Positions 32,370 to 44,115 of a stretch of DNA of 64,000 bases are shown piece by piece. The stretch covers positions 110,079,116-110,143,115 of the forward strand of contig JAUMIR010000005.1 in the NCBI GenBank assembly GCA_030847615.1, read 5' to 3'. Below the pieces are notes generated by a model. The model did no database searches and was not told where the DNA came from. It saw only the letters and a list, made by a program, of their open reading frames with translations. Each line of letters begins with the position of its first letter. Position 1 is the stretch's first letter. This stretch comes from Gambelia wislizenii. Taxonomy: Eukaryota; Chordata; Lepidosauria; Squamata; Crotaphytidae. The position numbers and the translations under genes are program-made.

Positions 32370-32520
32370 GAGGGCTCGCCGCTGGCTGGCGGGCTGTTTT
32401 GTGGCATGGCCGGTCGCCCTCTTTTGAAGCCCTCCTCCCCTCCCCCCCGCCCCGCTCGGCCTCGTGAGGGGCGGGGGCGGGGGAGCGGGTGGCTGCATGC
32501 CAGGCCTACGGGGGCCGCCA
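32370..32520 (+). repeat. Right terminal direct repeat of Ngaro-like element
   Basis: GAGGGCTCGCCGCTGGCTGG to CTACGGGGGCCGCCA; partner of 26976-27125. The last bases overlap the flanking duplication, so the exact end is uncertain by about three bases. Confidence 0.9.
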
Positions 32521-32640
32521 TGTTAGTCTGTTGCAACACAAATAAACAGACTCTTAAGCCACATGAAAATATCCAAATTTATTACAACATAAGTTTCCAT
32601 GGACAAAATCCCACTCCATCAGATGCAAGAAGGGTTATTT
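32518..32640. repeat. Right half of interrupted interspersed repeat
   Basis: This begins with the second copy of the 25-bp duplication and continues AACAGACTCTTAAGCCACAT, CAAATTTATTACAACATAAG and CACTCCATCAGATGCAAG. With 26940-26975 it forms one dispersed repeat split by the Ngaro-like element. The CATCAGATGCA end is familiar from a widespread sauropsid repeat. Confidence 0.7.
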
Positions 32641-32696
32641 AGAATTTAGCTTATATGCTGTATATATGGATGGTAGTGAGACTATAGCTCTAAAAT

Positions 32697-32895
32697 ATAG
32701 TATCTGCAGGGGTTTGGATACCAAAATCCATGGATGATCAAGTCCCATTATATAAAATGTGTAGTAAAATGGTGTCCCTTATATAAAACAGCAAAACTAA
32801 GGTTTGTTTTTTGGAATTGATTTTTTTTAATATTTTCAAACTGTGGTTGGTTGAATCCATGGATGTAGAATCTGTGAATACAGAGGGCTAACCAT
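32697..32895. mobile_element. Tigger/MER2-like MITE
   Basis: GGATACCAAAATCCATGGAT followed by CAAGTCCCATTATATAAAAT, and on the far side CTGTGGTTGGTTGAATCCAT and ACAGAGGGCTAACC, are the hallmark blocks of MER2-type Tigger elements. The ends are degraded. No coding capacity. Confidence 0.65.
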
Positions 32896-34891
32896 ATTAT
32901 ACTTTTTCCTAATGGAATGTTTCTGTATACTTTGTATTTTGCACAAAACTCCAAGTTTTAGAAGTTCTGAAAATATGGGAAGTCATAGAGAAATATACAA
33001 AACTTCAATCAGTTCACCAAGTACAACTTTTGAAATTTTCCACTTGCATGTGTGAGAATGAATGAGTGAAGATCTGAATCCCAGTTGGGACTAATAATTT
33101 AAACTGCATTGTGAATGGATGTATACAAAACAATGTCACACACTGAGCTATGTAGGCATTTTCTTAACACACTAGTCCTCATCCATTGTAATTATCAGCA
33201 TTTACAAATTCATTTAACAGTTGCCTGTGGGACCGTTACTTAGATGTTTTAATATTGAGAATGCAGACACTGAAACAAATTTCAATTAGCATCAAGCAAA
33301 TTCAGTCCCTTCCTAGCATAGAGAAGACTTTATTGTATGTGCATTACCAATGAAGAAGTGAGAGACCTCACCTCTTAAACCTATTAAAGAGGTAGAAGCC
33401 CTCACCCATCATTAACATAGATCACAACACAGGGATCCACAACCAAACACTCAAAGCCCTATGCCTTAATATGCAAATCAGTAACTTTTGGTTTTCTACA
33501 CTTCATTAATTCCCCCCAACTCAAATTCTCTCCATCTGAAGAATTCTGAAGAAATGTGTGACTATTGGCAATTTTTATTTCTTTTAAAGTTGAAATTAAA
33601 TAATTCTGACCCTTCTCTAATCCACATCCAGAACTGATTTTAATTCTCTCATGTGTCCACATCTGTCAGCACTCTACAGTAGTGTCACAGAAAGGCATTT
33701 CAATAGCAGCAAATGATTAGGAATAAGTTTTAATTAGAGTATCCAACACGATGCACGACAGCTCTCTAACACCTGAGAGATGAATCAAGTACATTTTAAA
33801 GCTTAAACTAAATCTACACAATGCAGTTCAAGCTGCAGAATCCAATTTAGGTTCTGAATAGCTCTGAAAGACTCCTCAAGGTTTTCTCTTAGTGTGCTAG
33901 TGTATAATTGGAAGTTCTCGATGAAATTGTGGTATCAGGTTACAGTCTAAGTCTTTTTCTATATTATTATTCCTGAAGTATTTCTTACTTACTTGTGCCA
34001 AGGAATTAAAGAGAGACACAAAAGCTGCCCAGAGAAAAGGGTACACAGCTAAGGAGGAGAGCTACTCAGCACTAGAGACAAATTACTCCCACACAATATT
34101 CTTCTAAGGGATTACATGATTGCCACTCATTAATCAATGGCAGAGAAGATGAAGGGGGAGGATGGAAAAGATATTAAGAGTCAAAAGTATCAGCAAGGAC
34201 ACAATAAAATGCACTTGATGGGAAGGATGACTTACATAGAAGCAATCTAGCAGAGCTTATTTTGCTGAACAAGTCAGAAAGAAGAAAAGCAAGAGGAGAC
34301 AGAAAAATATTTCTGAAAAATGTTTTAATAGACATATCTGTGGAATCCTGTGAACAAAGTAAAGACCCAGCTTTTCTAAAGAGAGCCTTTACATTACACA
34401 AAATCAAAAGCAAATCATCTTTATTTTGTTTTCATTAGCTCTTACAAACTAGTTCAAACTGCTGAAGACTAAGAAAAGAAGCTTCAGGTCCCTGGTTCAA
34501 ATTTGATATATTGACCTAAACTGATTGGATAGCCCGGGAGGGGCAAACTCAATCTCCCTTTTAGATCCTCATCTGAAGTTTGGAGACAGTAATGTTGCTC
34601 TACCTGACAGAGGTGTTGCAAAAAGGGCTAAATTCAATTATCAGTCCAAACTATAATAAATTCATTAAATCAGTGGAAATGTGATAGGCTGAAGCACAAA
34701 TAAATCTGCTTAGGTTGGAACTAACAAATGGATTTAGCCTAATGATTACTCAGATAATGTATGTGAAGTGTTTTAAAGGCGCACATAAATGATGTGGAGG
34801 AACAACAGCAGCTGATGATGATGATGACAATCCAATAACACTTTCCTAACAGTGACTGTAGTATACGCCAGGCACACAGTAATAATAATGT
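32896..34891. other. Spacer without a gene
   Basis: AT-rich unique DNA with no supported coding region. Weak traces of a tRNA-SINE tail lie near 34440-34820 (GAAGTGTTTTAAAGGCGCAC). Confidence 0.4.
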
Positions 34892-35714
34892 TGTCCAAAT
34901 CTGTGGGACCCTCTGGTATTAATTTGGGGAATTAATTAACTCAATTTGGCAATGTGAGAAGCTGGGCAACGATGAGACCATGAAACCTGTGCATACTGGT
35001 AATAACAGAGGCAGCTCTAAGCCAAAACATAAAATTAATTTGCTTTTATTAACAATTAATAGTAACAGCATTCACTCACTCACTCGGGCATCAAGCACTC
35101 ACTCAAGGTTATCAAAAATAGTAGGAAGTATTTTGATAGAGAAATAGAGTGAGGGGATGATGGGTTGTATGACACTTGCCCTGGAGAGTAGAGATTCCTG
35201 TAGCAAAGGGGTTTCAGAATTGCGTCCTGAGGGGCACACAGCAAACTAGCAGCATGGAGGGAAGAGGAGGAGCTGTGCGTGCTTGGGTGGAGTTTTAGGG
35301 GGATATTTATATCTGATAATTCACCTGAAGGGATGGGATTTAAAGTGAAATACAATGTCTCTTGGAGTTTCACATGGCTAGACAAAGGATTCTCTCAAAG
35401 AGTTAATTGTCATTAATGGGTGGCATATTTGGAACTGAGCAGAAGTAGGCAACCATTGAGAGAAGGAGAGGGGATGAAGAAACTGTTTTGCAATCAATGC
35501 GGACTCTGCTATCTTTGAGTGGATTAGTGCATGACTCACCATCAGATGTTCCCAAGATGTACCTCAACCTGGTTATGTCCTTTCTTTGGATCAGCCTCTC
35601 CCTAGAGTATGCATTCCCTGAGTCTCAGTGCTTGGGAAGTTTTAGATTCACTGCCACCCTTGCAGAAGGCCACAACAAGCAAAATTATTAAATATTGCCA
35701 ATTATGCAATATCA
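34892..35714 (-). repeat. Solo-LTR candidate of an LTR retroelement
   Basis: Read on the minus strand the segment starts TGATATTGCATAATTGGC and ends GGGTCCCACAGATTTGGACA, giving TG...CA. An AATAAA (TTAATAAAAGCAAATT on the minus strand) lies near 35045. A second, interrupted copy with the same blocks (AATTTGGGGAATTAAT, CAAACTxGCAGCATGGA, ATTAAATATTGCCA) occupies 56845-59290. No coding sequence adjoins it, so a solo LTR is the simplest reading; no clear target-site duplication is visible. Confidence 0.6.
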
Positions 35715-36642
35715 CAAAAGTGTGGGCTATTCGGACAGGTAACAATGATAGTAACTAGAATTAAATGAATAAGTCCATTTGTTATCTGTGTCTCTTACAT
35801 ATGTTTTCATTCATATACCTATTCTGCCCTTTTTCTGTATTAATCTCCATTTCCTTCCAGAAAAATCTGCAGGCAAATTTTAATTTACATATGAATTATT
35901 TTCACTCAAAATATGGGGTTTAAACACAGCTTGAAAGGCTTTTGTCAGAAAGCCAGTGTATGCCTGTAGTGCAATTTCTACATTAGACTGTGAAGTGCTG
36001 ATCAGATTGGTTCATTAATTAAATTCACAAAGATCAAATTTCTCAAGCATCCCCAATACTTAATAATAATTCTTATTAATGTTTGCAGTCGAGGCATTTG
36101 CCTAAAACAGAGTGAGCTACCATAGTCCTCTAGAAGTTATTGGACTGAAATTCTCACCAGCCCTGGTCAATTATAAGCCAATGGTATTGAGATCATGCTC
36201 AGAGAAGCCAGGAGTGGAAAACATTGTCTTTTTCTGTGGTAGACTTGCTAGGCACTTTGATGAGAAAGTCTCTTTTATTCACTCAGAACTTAAGACCACA
36301 GTTATTGTAGAGTCTGGGAAAGTTTCAAGTGTACCATCTGGTCAGTTGTCTAAGAATCAGTTTCACTTGCTGCAGCCTGATTATGTGTACAATATGTTTG
36401 AATCACTTCATCCTACCACATGTAACCTTGGCCATGCCCATCTTGCCTGATAGGATATAGCAGAAATGGATTGAACAGGTGGATCCAACAGATAAATGCC
36501 TCGCTAGATCAGGAGGAGGCCTGCTGCCTTGACTCAACCCATTGCTACAGCTATCTCCATTTAACTGCAATGTCACCATTGCTACAGCTGTCACCATTTA
36601 AATAACAAGAGGTTGTTGTTTGCCTTGACTCAGTGGCCTCGC
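35715..36642. other. Spacer without a supported gene
   Basis: An open frame at 36112-36450 overlaps GAAGTTATTGGACTGAAATT, a degenerate piece of a common dispersed repeat, and is not treated as a gene. Confidence 0.4.
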
Positions 36643-37270
36643 GGTCACTCTTCCCGGCCTCCGCCTTCCCTCCCCAAGCGACCCCCAAGGCCTCCGGAGG
36701 CCTCGCGGTCATTCTTCCTGGCTACCCCTCGCCCTCCCCAAGTGACCCCCGAGGTCTCCGGGGGCCTCGCGGTCACTCTTCCCGGCCTCCGCCCGCCCTC
36801 CCCAAGCGACCCCGAGGCCTTCGGAGGCCTCACGGTCACTCTTCCCAGCCGCCCCTCGCCCTCCCCAAGAGACCCCGAGGCCTCCGGGGGCCTCGCGGTC
36901 ACTCTACCCAGCCTCCGCCCGCTCTCCCCAAGCGACCCCGAGGCCTCCGGGGGCCTCGCGGTCACTCTTCCCGGCCTCTGCCCTCCCTCCCCAAGCGACC
37001 CCCAAGGCCTCCAGAGGCCTCGCGGTCACTCTTCCTGGACGCCCCTTGCCCTCCCCAAGTGACCCCCGAGGCCTCCGGGGGCCTCTCGGACACTCTTCCC
37101 GGCCTCTGCCCGCCCTCCCCAAGCGACCCCGAGGCCTTCGGAGGCCTCGCAGTCACTCTTCCCGGCCTCCACCCGCCCTCCCCAAGCGACCCCAAGGCCT
37201 CCGGAGGCCCCGTTGTTGCTCCCCTTGCCTCCCTCCCAAAAGTGTCCATGGGGCCTCAGAGGCCCCATTG
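36643..37270. repeat. GC-rich minisatellite, 63-bp unit, about nine copies
   Basis: Units begin GGCCTCGCGGTCACTCTTCC and contain CCTCCCCAAGCGACCCC. Nine recognisable units run to about 37210, followed by a diverged tenth. Since 63 is a multiple of three, frames remain open over the array on both strands, giving Pro/Arg- and Glu/Gly-rich pseudo-proteins that I do not call as genes. Confidence 0.92.
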
Positions 37271-37357
37271 CCACTTTCCCTGGATTCCCCTCACGGCAAA
37301 CTGCAAATATGCAGAACCGCGAGTGTGGATTCCGCGAATGTGGAGGGAGGACTGTAC
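37271..37357. mobile_element. Tigger-like transposon end adjoining the minisatellite
   Basis: Reverse complement of 37330-37357 reads GTACAGTCCTCCCTCCACAT, followed inward by TCGCGGAATCCACACTCGCG, which resembles a Tigger/pogo-type terminus with a TA-flanked CAGT start. No opposite terminus is recognisable left of 36640. Confidence 0.5.
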
Positions 37358-38040
37358 ACACATATTATTTTCTGTGCAGAAAATAGCAATAGCAATAGCA
37401 TTTATATTTCTATACTGCTTATCAGTGAAAAGAACTCCCTACATGGTTTACAATGAGTTAGCTAATTGCCCTCAACCATCTGGGTACTTATGCCACAGGT
37501 TTTCTGGATAGAAAGTTCTGGCTTCTGTAACCCCTCCCCATGCATATTTTGTGCAGAATAAGTCCTGAACTGTGAATAGACTTTCTATCAGGGGGAAGAA
37601 AATGGCTAAAAATGCTTCAAGAACAAAATTAGGAAAGAAGTGCATTCTTAACAGAAAGTGTGATGTGTATTCTAGTGTATACATCACTTCACACAATGAG
37701 GCTGAAAGGACCTGTACTATAGCTGAGCACCTAGAAACCACTGTAATGATTCCATAGTTGTCATGATTCCACTGGTGGCATACAGAACTTCTGCAGATAA
37801 GCCAAATTAAAAAGAATTCTACTGAGGAGGAAATTTTGATAGCCTCTGGAAGACCCCAAAATATATAAGAAATGAGTCACCTCTCATATAAATATGGAAG
37901 GTCTTGATATCTCTTATGTCCCAGACTCTCAAACTAAAATCATCATGATGAAGCTACTAGCCCTTAGTATTTTGATGAGTCCTGACTGGCAACTCTAGCT
38001 CAGTTCACACACTGTATTTTTCACCGATATTTTTCAGACA
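37358..38040. other. Spacer with short SINE/LINE-like piece
   Basis: 37380-37480 (AATAGCAATAGCAATAGC, GTACTTATGCCA) resembles a common squamate repeat fragment (GTTTACAATGAGTTAGCTAA). No gene. Confidence 0.4.
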
Positions 38041-38093
38041 TCCTCCTGCTCCTGCTCCTGCTCCTCCTCCTCCTCCTCCTCCTCCTCCTCCTC
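38041..38093. repeat. (CTCCTG)n/(CTC)n microsatellite
   Basis: Starts as CTGCTCCTG hexamers and becomes a pure CTC run. Confidence 0.95.
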
Positions 38094-40439
38094 ACATATC
38101 TAGATGCTGAATATTCTCCACAGAACTTTCTGAATGCTCTGAAAATGAAGTAAAATAAAAGCTGGATGGTAGCTGTTCAAATTGTTTGTTTCATCACAAT
38201 AATTGTTAAATCCTTATGGTTTAGAAAGATCTAACTGCTGTGCTTGGGAGGATTATTTAGCTAAAAACACAAGCCATGTTCTTACGTATATTCATTGTCT
38301 GATGTTTTCATTGCAAAAACCCATGTTATCAGCTAGACAGCACCCAGTTGAAGGGTTTCCAAGGCACTGCAGATCAGAGGGCTGGGAAATGATGTTTACA
38401 GTGCTCTCCCAGTCATGGACACTTTGGGAACAGGCACTTGGAGAGACCCCTCAGGATCAGGACACAACTGCTTATCCCAATGCTCCCTGGAACCAAGACA
38501 GCACTATGGATGCCATTTCCCAGTGCCCCATCTGTAACACCTTGGATGCTGGATGCTGAGGTGCTGCCTGGCTAAAAACATAGGTTGGGGGGGGTCATAT
38601 TTGGTTGTTAAACATGAATCCTAAAAGTTAAGAAGGTTGCAAGTCTGCCTTTTGATTTCATAACTACTGGACAGGATGCCAGACATGATCTACAAATTGA
38701 TACAAATAATTATTTTTAAACCTATAAGGGTGTCATAGCAGAAGATTTCTGCATCAGCAGAACACTAGACTAGGGGGTTGTCTAAAAGGTGAAAATACTC
38801 CTCATAGAATTTGAGGAGAATACTTTTTGTCCCAAGGGGATCCCACATCATTACACCATATAGTGAAGGACACCCCCCCCCATGCCATATACTCTGCGGG
38901 GAAAGCCTGCGTGGCTTTTCCAGAAGTTTTTTTTTAAAAAAAGCAGAGCATGAAATGCACATTCATGCTCGCTGCACAAATTGATGCTCCTTCCCAGTTC
39001 AGGCAGAAGTGGGAAGATGATTGGTCAGACATGCATGGGGGTGGAGCTTGCTGGCAAGGCACCCAGAATCACTATTTTGGATTTTAGCCATAGTGATGGT
39101 ATGCTAATGTGAGAAAATAGCCTTTTTTTGTTTGCTTCTATGTTAAAGCAGAAGGTGGTAATTTCCCACATTGGATATGGTTTTAAAAAAAAAAAACTGT
39201 TCAGCAACAACAACTCAAGGTAAATAAAAACATGAGTAATTCATTAATGTCCACCAGCTTGATTCACAGGCATGCCTGTTGGAACAGTGAAATTGGATAG
39301 CTTTGTATGCCTGCACTCTTAAAAAACAAACAAACATAGAGACAAATAAAAGCTGGGACACATTGGCATTACTGTGCACCAAACCACATTTTATTGTTTC
39401 CTATAGAAAAGCCCTAGGTGATTTTCAAAGTCCTTCCAATCTAATAATCTATTTATGGAATAGAATCTTGCCTGAGTTTCTGTCTTTCTACTTGACTTAA
39501 TAAAAGTATTGTCATAATATGGATTTAATAAAGGTATTATAATATGGATTTGGACATTTCTCCCTTTGTTGCCAATTTGATTATCTCTGTTACTTGATTG
39601 ATTCATAGAGTATCAACATTTAGCCCTTCAACACTGGAGAAAGAGAATATTATACCAGCTGAAACTGGCACTTGATTCCTGGGAGAGTGTGGGGGGGGTA
39701 GTTTCTATTGATTCTCTTCCTCTAATCTAAATTATCTCCACTTTTATCAATATAAAGATTGCCTCATTACTCTCGTTTTCCACCAACAAAGAAGCCAGTG
39801 AGATCCACACAGAATGGAGACAATTCTGGATGTACAAAGAGTTCTGTAGTATCAAAACAGAGAATCAAACTTTTTGACTTTGTTCATGTGCAGCAATCAT
39901 TGGGATGATTCCAGGTAAAACATAATACCTCAAGGTCTAAAGCTTTCCCAGATGCCATTCTTATTTTTTCCTGATTTTTAAAATTGTATGAGCAATTAGA
40001 AGGGAATTTAAGGAACCCTCTCTCTATTGTCTGAAAAATACTATACTACCAGTGCCCAGTTAGGCCATACACAGTACTTGTAGTGTAAAGTAATTTTAAT
40101 CCTTTTTATCAATTATTCTAACAATTAAATTGCCATTTATTGTCATTCATTTGTATGTAGATAAAATAACATTTTTAAAGCAAGGATAGGATTCCCAGCG
40201 TGGTCATGACTGTGCTGTAGAACTCCTTTTGAGGGAGTGCAGGATAGAGGCCAGTAACTTTGCCTCAACCCCTGTGCTGTGGCCAGGAGAGTAGAGGGTG
40301 GGGCTAGAAGGGATTTAAGCTCAACCCCCATCTGCCTCCTTCTTTTCATCACTTTGATTGGCCCACCTTCCCACCAGTGTGATTTAATTGGTCACTTCAG
40401 GGCTGTTCTGAAGGATAAACCCTCTATTTAAGTCATGTG
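38094..40439. other. Spacer without a gene
   Basis: AT-rich unique DNA. Short open frames (for example 38203-38559) lack domains. Confidence 0.4.
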
Positions 40440-40740
40440 ACTTGGGGGGGGGACTTTTTGGTCAGCTTTCCAGATACGGACTGACAGGGTAGCAACCAGC
40501 TAAGGATTCTCCCTGGGACTCAGGTTTTTTTGCCCAAGGGAAGTTGGGGTTTTGGAGCTGACCTCTTGCCCCAACAATTCCCACACTAGGTTCTCCCCCA
40601 TTGCTGATCTCTCAGAATGGGGTTAAATAGGTTATAGCTAAATAAAAGTGCCCTTTTATATCCCAGCTATCTGTGTACTCTCTTTATTTGTGTCTGGTCT
40701 GCTTATTCCTATGTCCACCAGCAGACAGGGGAATTATCCT
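40440..40740 (+). repeat. LTR-like 3' end with poly(A) signal
   Basis: CTCAGGTTTTTTTGCCCAAG, a CTAAATAAAAGTGCCCTTTT poly(A)-signal region and CTGTGTACTC...GTGTCTGGTC recur in the same order at 56540-56730. The identity of the parent element is not clear. Confidence 0.4.
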
Positions 40741-40798
40741 ATTAAGTTCTCCATAGTATGCTACAAAATGGGCTGTCAAAACATTCTACAACTGCAAT

Positions 40799-40868
40799 CT
40801 CTCTCTCTCACTCACACACACACACACACACACTCACTCACTCTCTCTCTCTCTCACACACACACACA
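40799..40868. repeat. (CT)n/(CA)n compound microsatellite
   Basis: Alternating CT and CA tracts. Confidence 0.95.
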
Positions 40869-42513
40869 ACATACATTCTTATTTCTATGTTGGCAGTTGG
40901 TATTGGGGTGGGATTTCTGTTTGGTTCCTGGCTTCCTATTACTGATTCCTAACACATTGTATAAAAATGGCTGCATAGTAACAATAATTTGGTTAGTTTG
41001 TTGTATTATGGTTGGGCCTATGCTTCAGTAGACCCTGGTTGGGTTTTTTTCTTTATTGAAGATGATGTTCACATGTGTGGTCAGTGGCATCATTTTAGAA
41101 GGAAGGAAGTATTAAATACACACAAATACAAAAAAAGGGTATCTTGATTTATTGAAACATCCCACTGAGAAAATGTTTGCTAAATATGAGATTTTTCATA
41201 CTGGGGTATTTTAAACCCCACTCCCATTTTTCTGGGACAGAAAACCATGAATTTTGGTGTAGTAGACTGCTATCAAAAAAGTCCTGAAGTATGAAAAATC
41301 ATTTTTTTAAATGTATAACCCCCCCCCCCCATTATGATGTTATATGTAACAGGGAGAAAACTTTTTTAGTATAGTGTAATTGTTTTTGCATATGAGAATG
41401 AACTAAGCAAATATTTATTTCCCTACTTAGAAAGAGACATTGCTTCTGTGGCAAGAGAACCTCCCTTTTAAGGTTGCACCTGCTAGCTTTGATTTTACGA
41501 ACACTTTTATTAAATGTAATGTACAGGATTTTTTTCAAAATGGGGTAGCTTTTTTAGGGGAGTAGAAGAGTTTTCAATCAATTAATCTAACCGATTAACT
41601 GACTAAATGTTGCAGCCCAATTACATTCTGGCAAAAATGCAACACAGAGTAATATTGTGCTCCTGAACTTGAGTTCCAACTGTTTCATCAGAAGCAACAC
41701 AAAGTAGTCCTGGAGGCCTTTCAGCATAGATACAATTAGAGAAAACTTCATTATTCCTTAACATGCTGTGTTTCCCATTAGGCCACGATCAAAGAGAAAA
41801 TACCAAAGGATATCAGTAGGATGTAAGATTGATTACAGACTGATTCAGCAGTTCAATCAGTGCTCTGTGCAGTTTCAGCATGGATGGCCTCCCAAGGGAG
41901 CTAGATTTGTGTCCGATAGCACTTCACTGAGACTGGGAAGGAAGAAAAATCAAACTACTTTAAGGATGCAGATAGGCTCTAGTTGCATTAAACAGGAAAC
42001 AATTGTGTTGTGGAGTGCTAGCTATCCTGTCATTCAAAAGCTTAGCTTCTCAAACAACAAGAAGAAAACCATTATATAGTTTCCAGTGTTCATTTAAAAA
42101 AAATCATTTAAAAAATCAAAGTAGTGGTATTTTCTGCCATGCAGGAAAAGCAAGGGTTAGGTTGCCAACTTCCCGGATGAATGTAAAAGAAGTCATGTAT
42201 ATTTGATTACCTTATTCTGAGACACTTGTCAGCCATATGGACCCCTTGCAAAATGAATACATTTTGGATTACAAAGACAGCTTTCTGTTTTCTTACCTGG
42301 GAGACCTAAAATATATTCCTGTTGATGAGCACTAGATCCAAGAACTTCTAGGATATCAAAGACAAAATCGCCCTTGTTCCACTTAAAACATATGGAAAGG
42401 TATTGTGCTAGACAAGAGCTTGGAAAAGTGTTTTCTTGGAATAGAACTTTCAGAATCCTCATTTCAAATCAGTCCAAGAAAATATGTACATATTCATAGC
42501 TTGGTTGCCCTTC
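40869..42513. other. Spacer without a gene
   Basis: No supported coding region. A C9-10 run lies at 41321-41330. Confidence 0.4.
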
Positions 42514-42600
42514 TCATGTTCCAGCTTGTCAATGTCCTTCTTGCTCCAAACTAGAGGCAGTATTTAAGGTGAGGGTATTCAAGCAAAATATAGTGGCACT

Positions 42601-43209
42601 AAGGAGATTATCAGACACCCTTAATATGGCATTACATGAACACTAGGAGATCTCCAAGAGACTTTCCTTTCAGATGATGTCATCCCTATTCTGTTATGGT
42701 CCTGTGCTGGTCCTGTTTCTCCCTTGTTGCTTTTTATTAATGGCTTAAGCCATGAATAAATCACCCATTCCGCTCCTGTCACAATGACAGGCAACTGAAA
42801 AGGTGTCCGTTTCTATAGTATGATGCCAGCTGCAGTGGGAGATCTGTTCTAGAACACTTCCAGGTGTGATCGGGACATCCAGGTAAATGACACCCTTTTT
42901 TGTACCCTCAGGTTATTTGGGGTTTTTTAAGTGTGTTTTTCTGCTTGCTGTCATTTTTTAGCCTTTCTTTTTCTTTTTCTTTTTGAATTTCTCATGTGTT
43001 CATCCTCTCATGAGAACAGCCCGGGATTTCAATCAGGAAGTAAATGAAGCTCTGTGCAAGCTTTATTCACTCCGTAGCTGCCGAGGGGGAGGGAAGGTAT
43101 GCAATTAAGGTAAGTGCAAAATCATTTGTTATTGTGCAGGGATGGGGTTGGGAGGGTAGTGGCAGAGGAGATAGTGAGATGGGGATGATATTTTTGTTCC
43201 TGTCTGAAT
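42601..43209. mobile_element. MITE-like insertion inside CR1
   Basis: CR1 text stops after AGTGGCACTA and resumes at ATACTTCTCTCAGTCAGG. The unit between starts AGGAGATTATCAGACA and ends TGTCTGAATATGTCCTA, whose reverse complement (TAGGACATATTCAGACA) matches the start: short terminal inverted repeats. It contains TTTTTATTAATGGCTTAAGC, similar to the unit at 18677. Confidence 0.6.
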
Positions 43210-43589
43210 ATGTCCTAATACTTCTCTCAGTCAGGACACTATACTTCTGTTGATGCAGCCTAGAATTCCATTGGCCTTTTTTTGGCTGTTGTACCACACT
43301 GTTGACTCATGTTTAGCTTGTGGTCTATTAGGACCCCCTGGATTTTTCTCAAATGTGCTGCTTTCAAGCCAGGTGTCATCCATCCTATAGTTATGTGTTT
43401 CATTTTTCCTACCTAAATGTGGTATCTTAACTTTATCCATGTTGAAGTTCATGGCCCAGTTCTCCAATCTGACAAGGTCATTTCTCTACAGTACTACACC
43501 CTCCCCCAATTAAAGTAATTTATATGGGCCTAGGACAGAACTCTGAAGCACCCCACTGGTCACTTCTCCATCCTGGAGAACAATAAAGA

Positions 43590-43970
43590 GCAACATTGTT
43601 GTTGTTGTTAGTTTTTTATTAATTTTTTTACCTGCTTCCCCCATGTATCGAGGCAGGGAACAGCAAGAGATTAAAATACAACACATAATATCAGTTAAAA
43701 GCACATAACATAAGCACATAACATGAGTTTAAACAGAAAAACAATTTAAAAGACATAATATCAGTATAAAGGAATATATAAAACCAATATATATCAAAGC
43801 AATCCATAGTTTAACATTCATAATTTAAAAATCACCTGGATAGGCCTTCTGGAAGAAACTGGTCATTAATACTGTTTTAAATTGAGACAGACCACCAATT
43901 TAAATTCAGACAGACCTCCAATTCCCAAACCCTTCAGGCATTCCAGAAAGATACCATGAGTGCTCTCTGA
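43590..43970 (-). mobile_element. L2-derived 3' end inside CR1
   Basis: A (TTG)n/TTATTAA tail at 43595-43625 is followed by TGCTTCCCCCATGTATCGAG and, further on, ACCTGGATAGGCCTTCTGGA, which corresponds to the L2 3' region at 16340-16380 and 49580-49620 in the same minus orientation as the surrounding CR1. Confidence 0.6.
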
Positions 43971-44115
43971 GTCTGGTCAGAAAACCAATTACAAATCCAT
44001 CTAACAGTAGCACTACCTAGTCCATAGTTCACCAGTTTGCCTGCAAGGTTATCATGGGGGAACCTTACCAAAACCAAGATATACTACATCCCCAACACTC
44101 CCTTGATCTATCAAG

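Larger units (their letters stand above)
26976..32520 (+). mobile_element. Ngaro-like tyrosine-recombinase retrotransposon, decayed
   Basis: Order: 150-bp direct terminal repeat, GC-rich leader, gag with CCCH knuckle, reverse transcriptase, RNase H, tyrosine recombinase, then the second 150-bp repeat. Direct rather than inverted repeats plus a tyrosine recombinase point to the Ngaro group of the DIRS order. A classic Ngaro has split repeats (A1, B1-A2-B2); I see only the A pair. Each coding part carries frameshifts or stops, and the recombinase has lost its middle. The leader (27130-28260) is strongly GC-rich and includes CCAAT- and TATTTAAG-like boxes near 27212 and 27241. Confidence 0.82.
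42514..44115 (-). mobile_element. CR1 LINE in three pieces, twice interrupted
   Basis: CR1 text on the minus strand occurs at 42514-42600 (CATGTTCCAGCTTGTCAATG), 43205-43570 (CAGCCTAGAATTCCATTGGC, CCAGGTGTCATCCATCC) and 43975-44115 (ACAAATCCATCTAACAGTAG, GATATACTACATCC), in collinear order with the intact CR1 at 57783-59072. The gaps hold a MITE-like unit (42601-43209) and an L2-derived 3' end (about 43590-43970). It is coding-dead. Confidence 0.8.

Noticed and set aside
34892..35714. Calling a full LTR retrovirus-like provirus
   Set aside because: Only one LTR-like block, no gag/pol/env text and no second LTR nearby.
36643..37270. CRISPR-like array
   Set aside because: Units are contiguous without unique spacers and the genome is eukaryotic; it is a minisatellite.
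36613..37511. Long open frames encoding Pro/Arg-rich and Gly/Glu-rich proteins
   Set aside because: They result from a 63-bp tandem repeat that is open in several frames on both strands; no domain is present.
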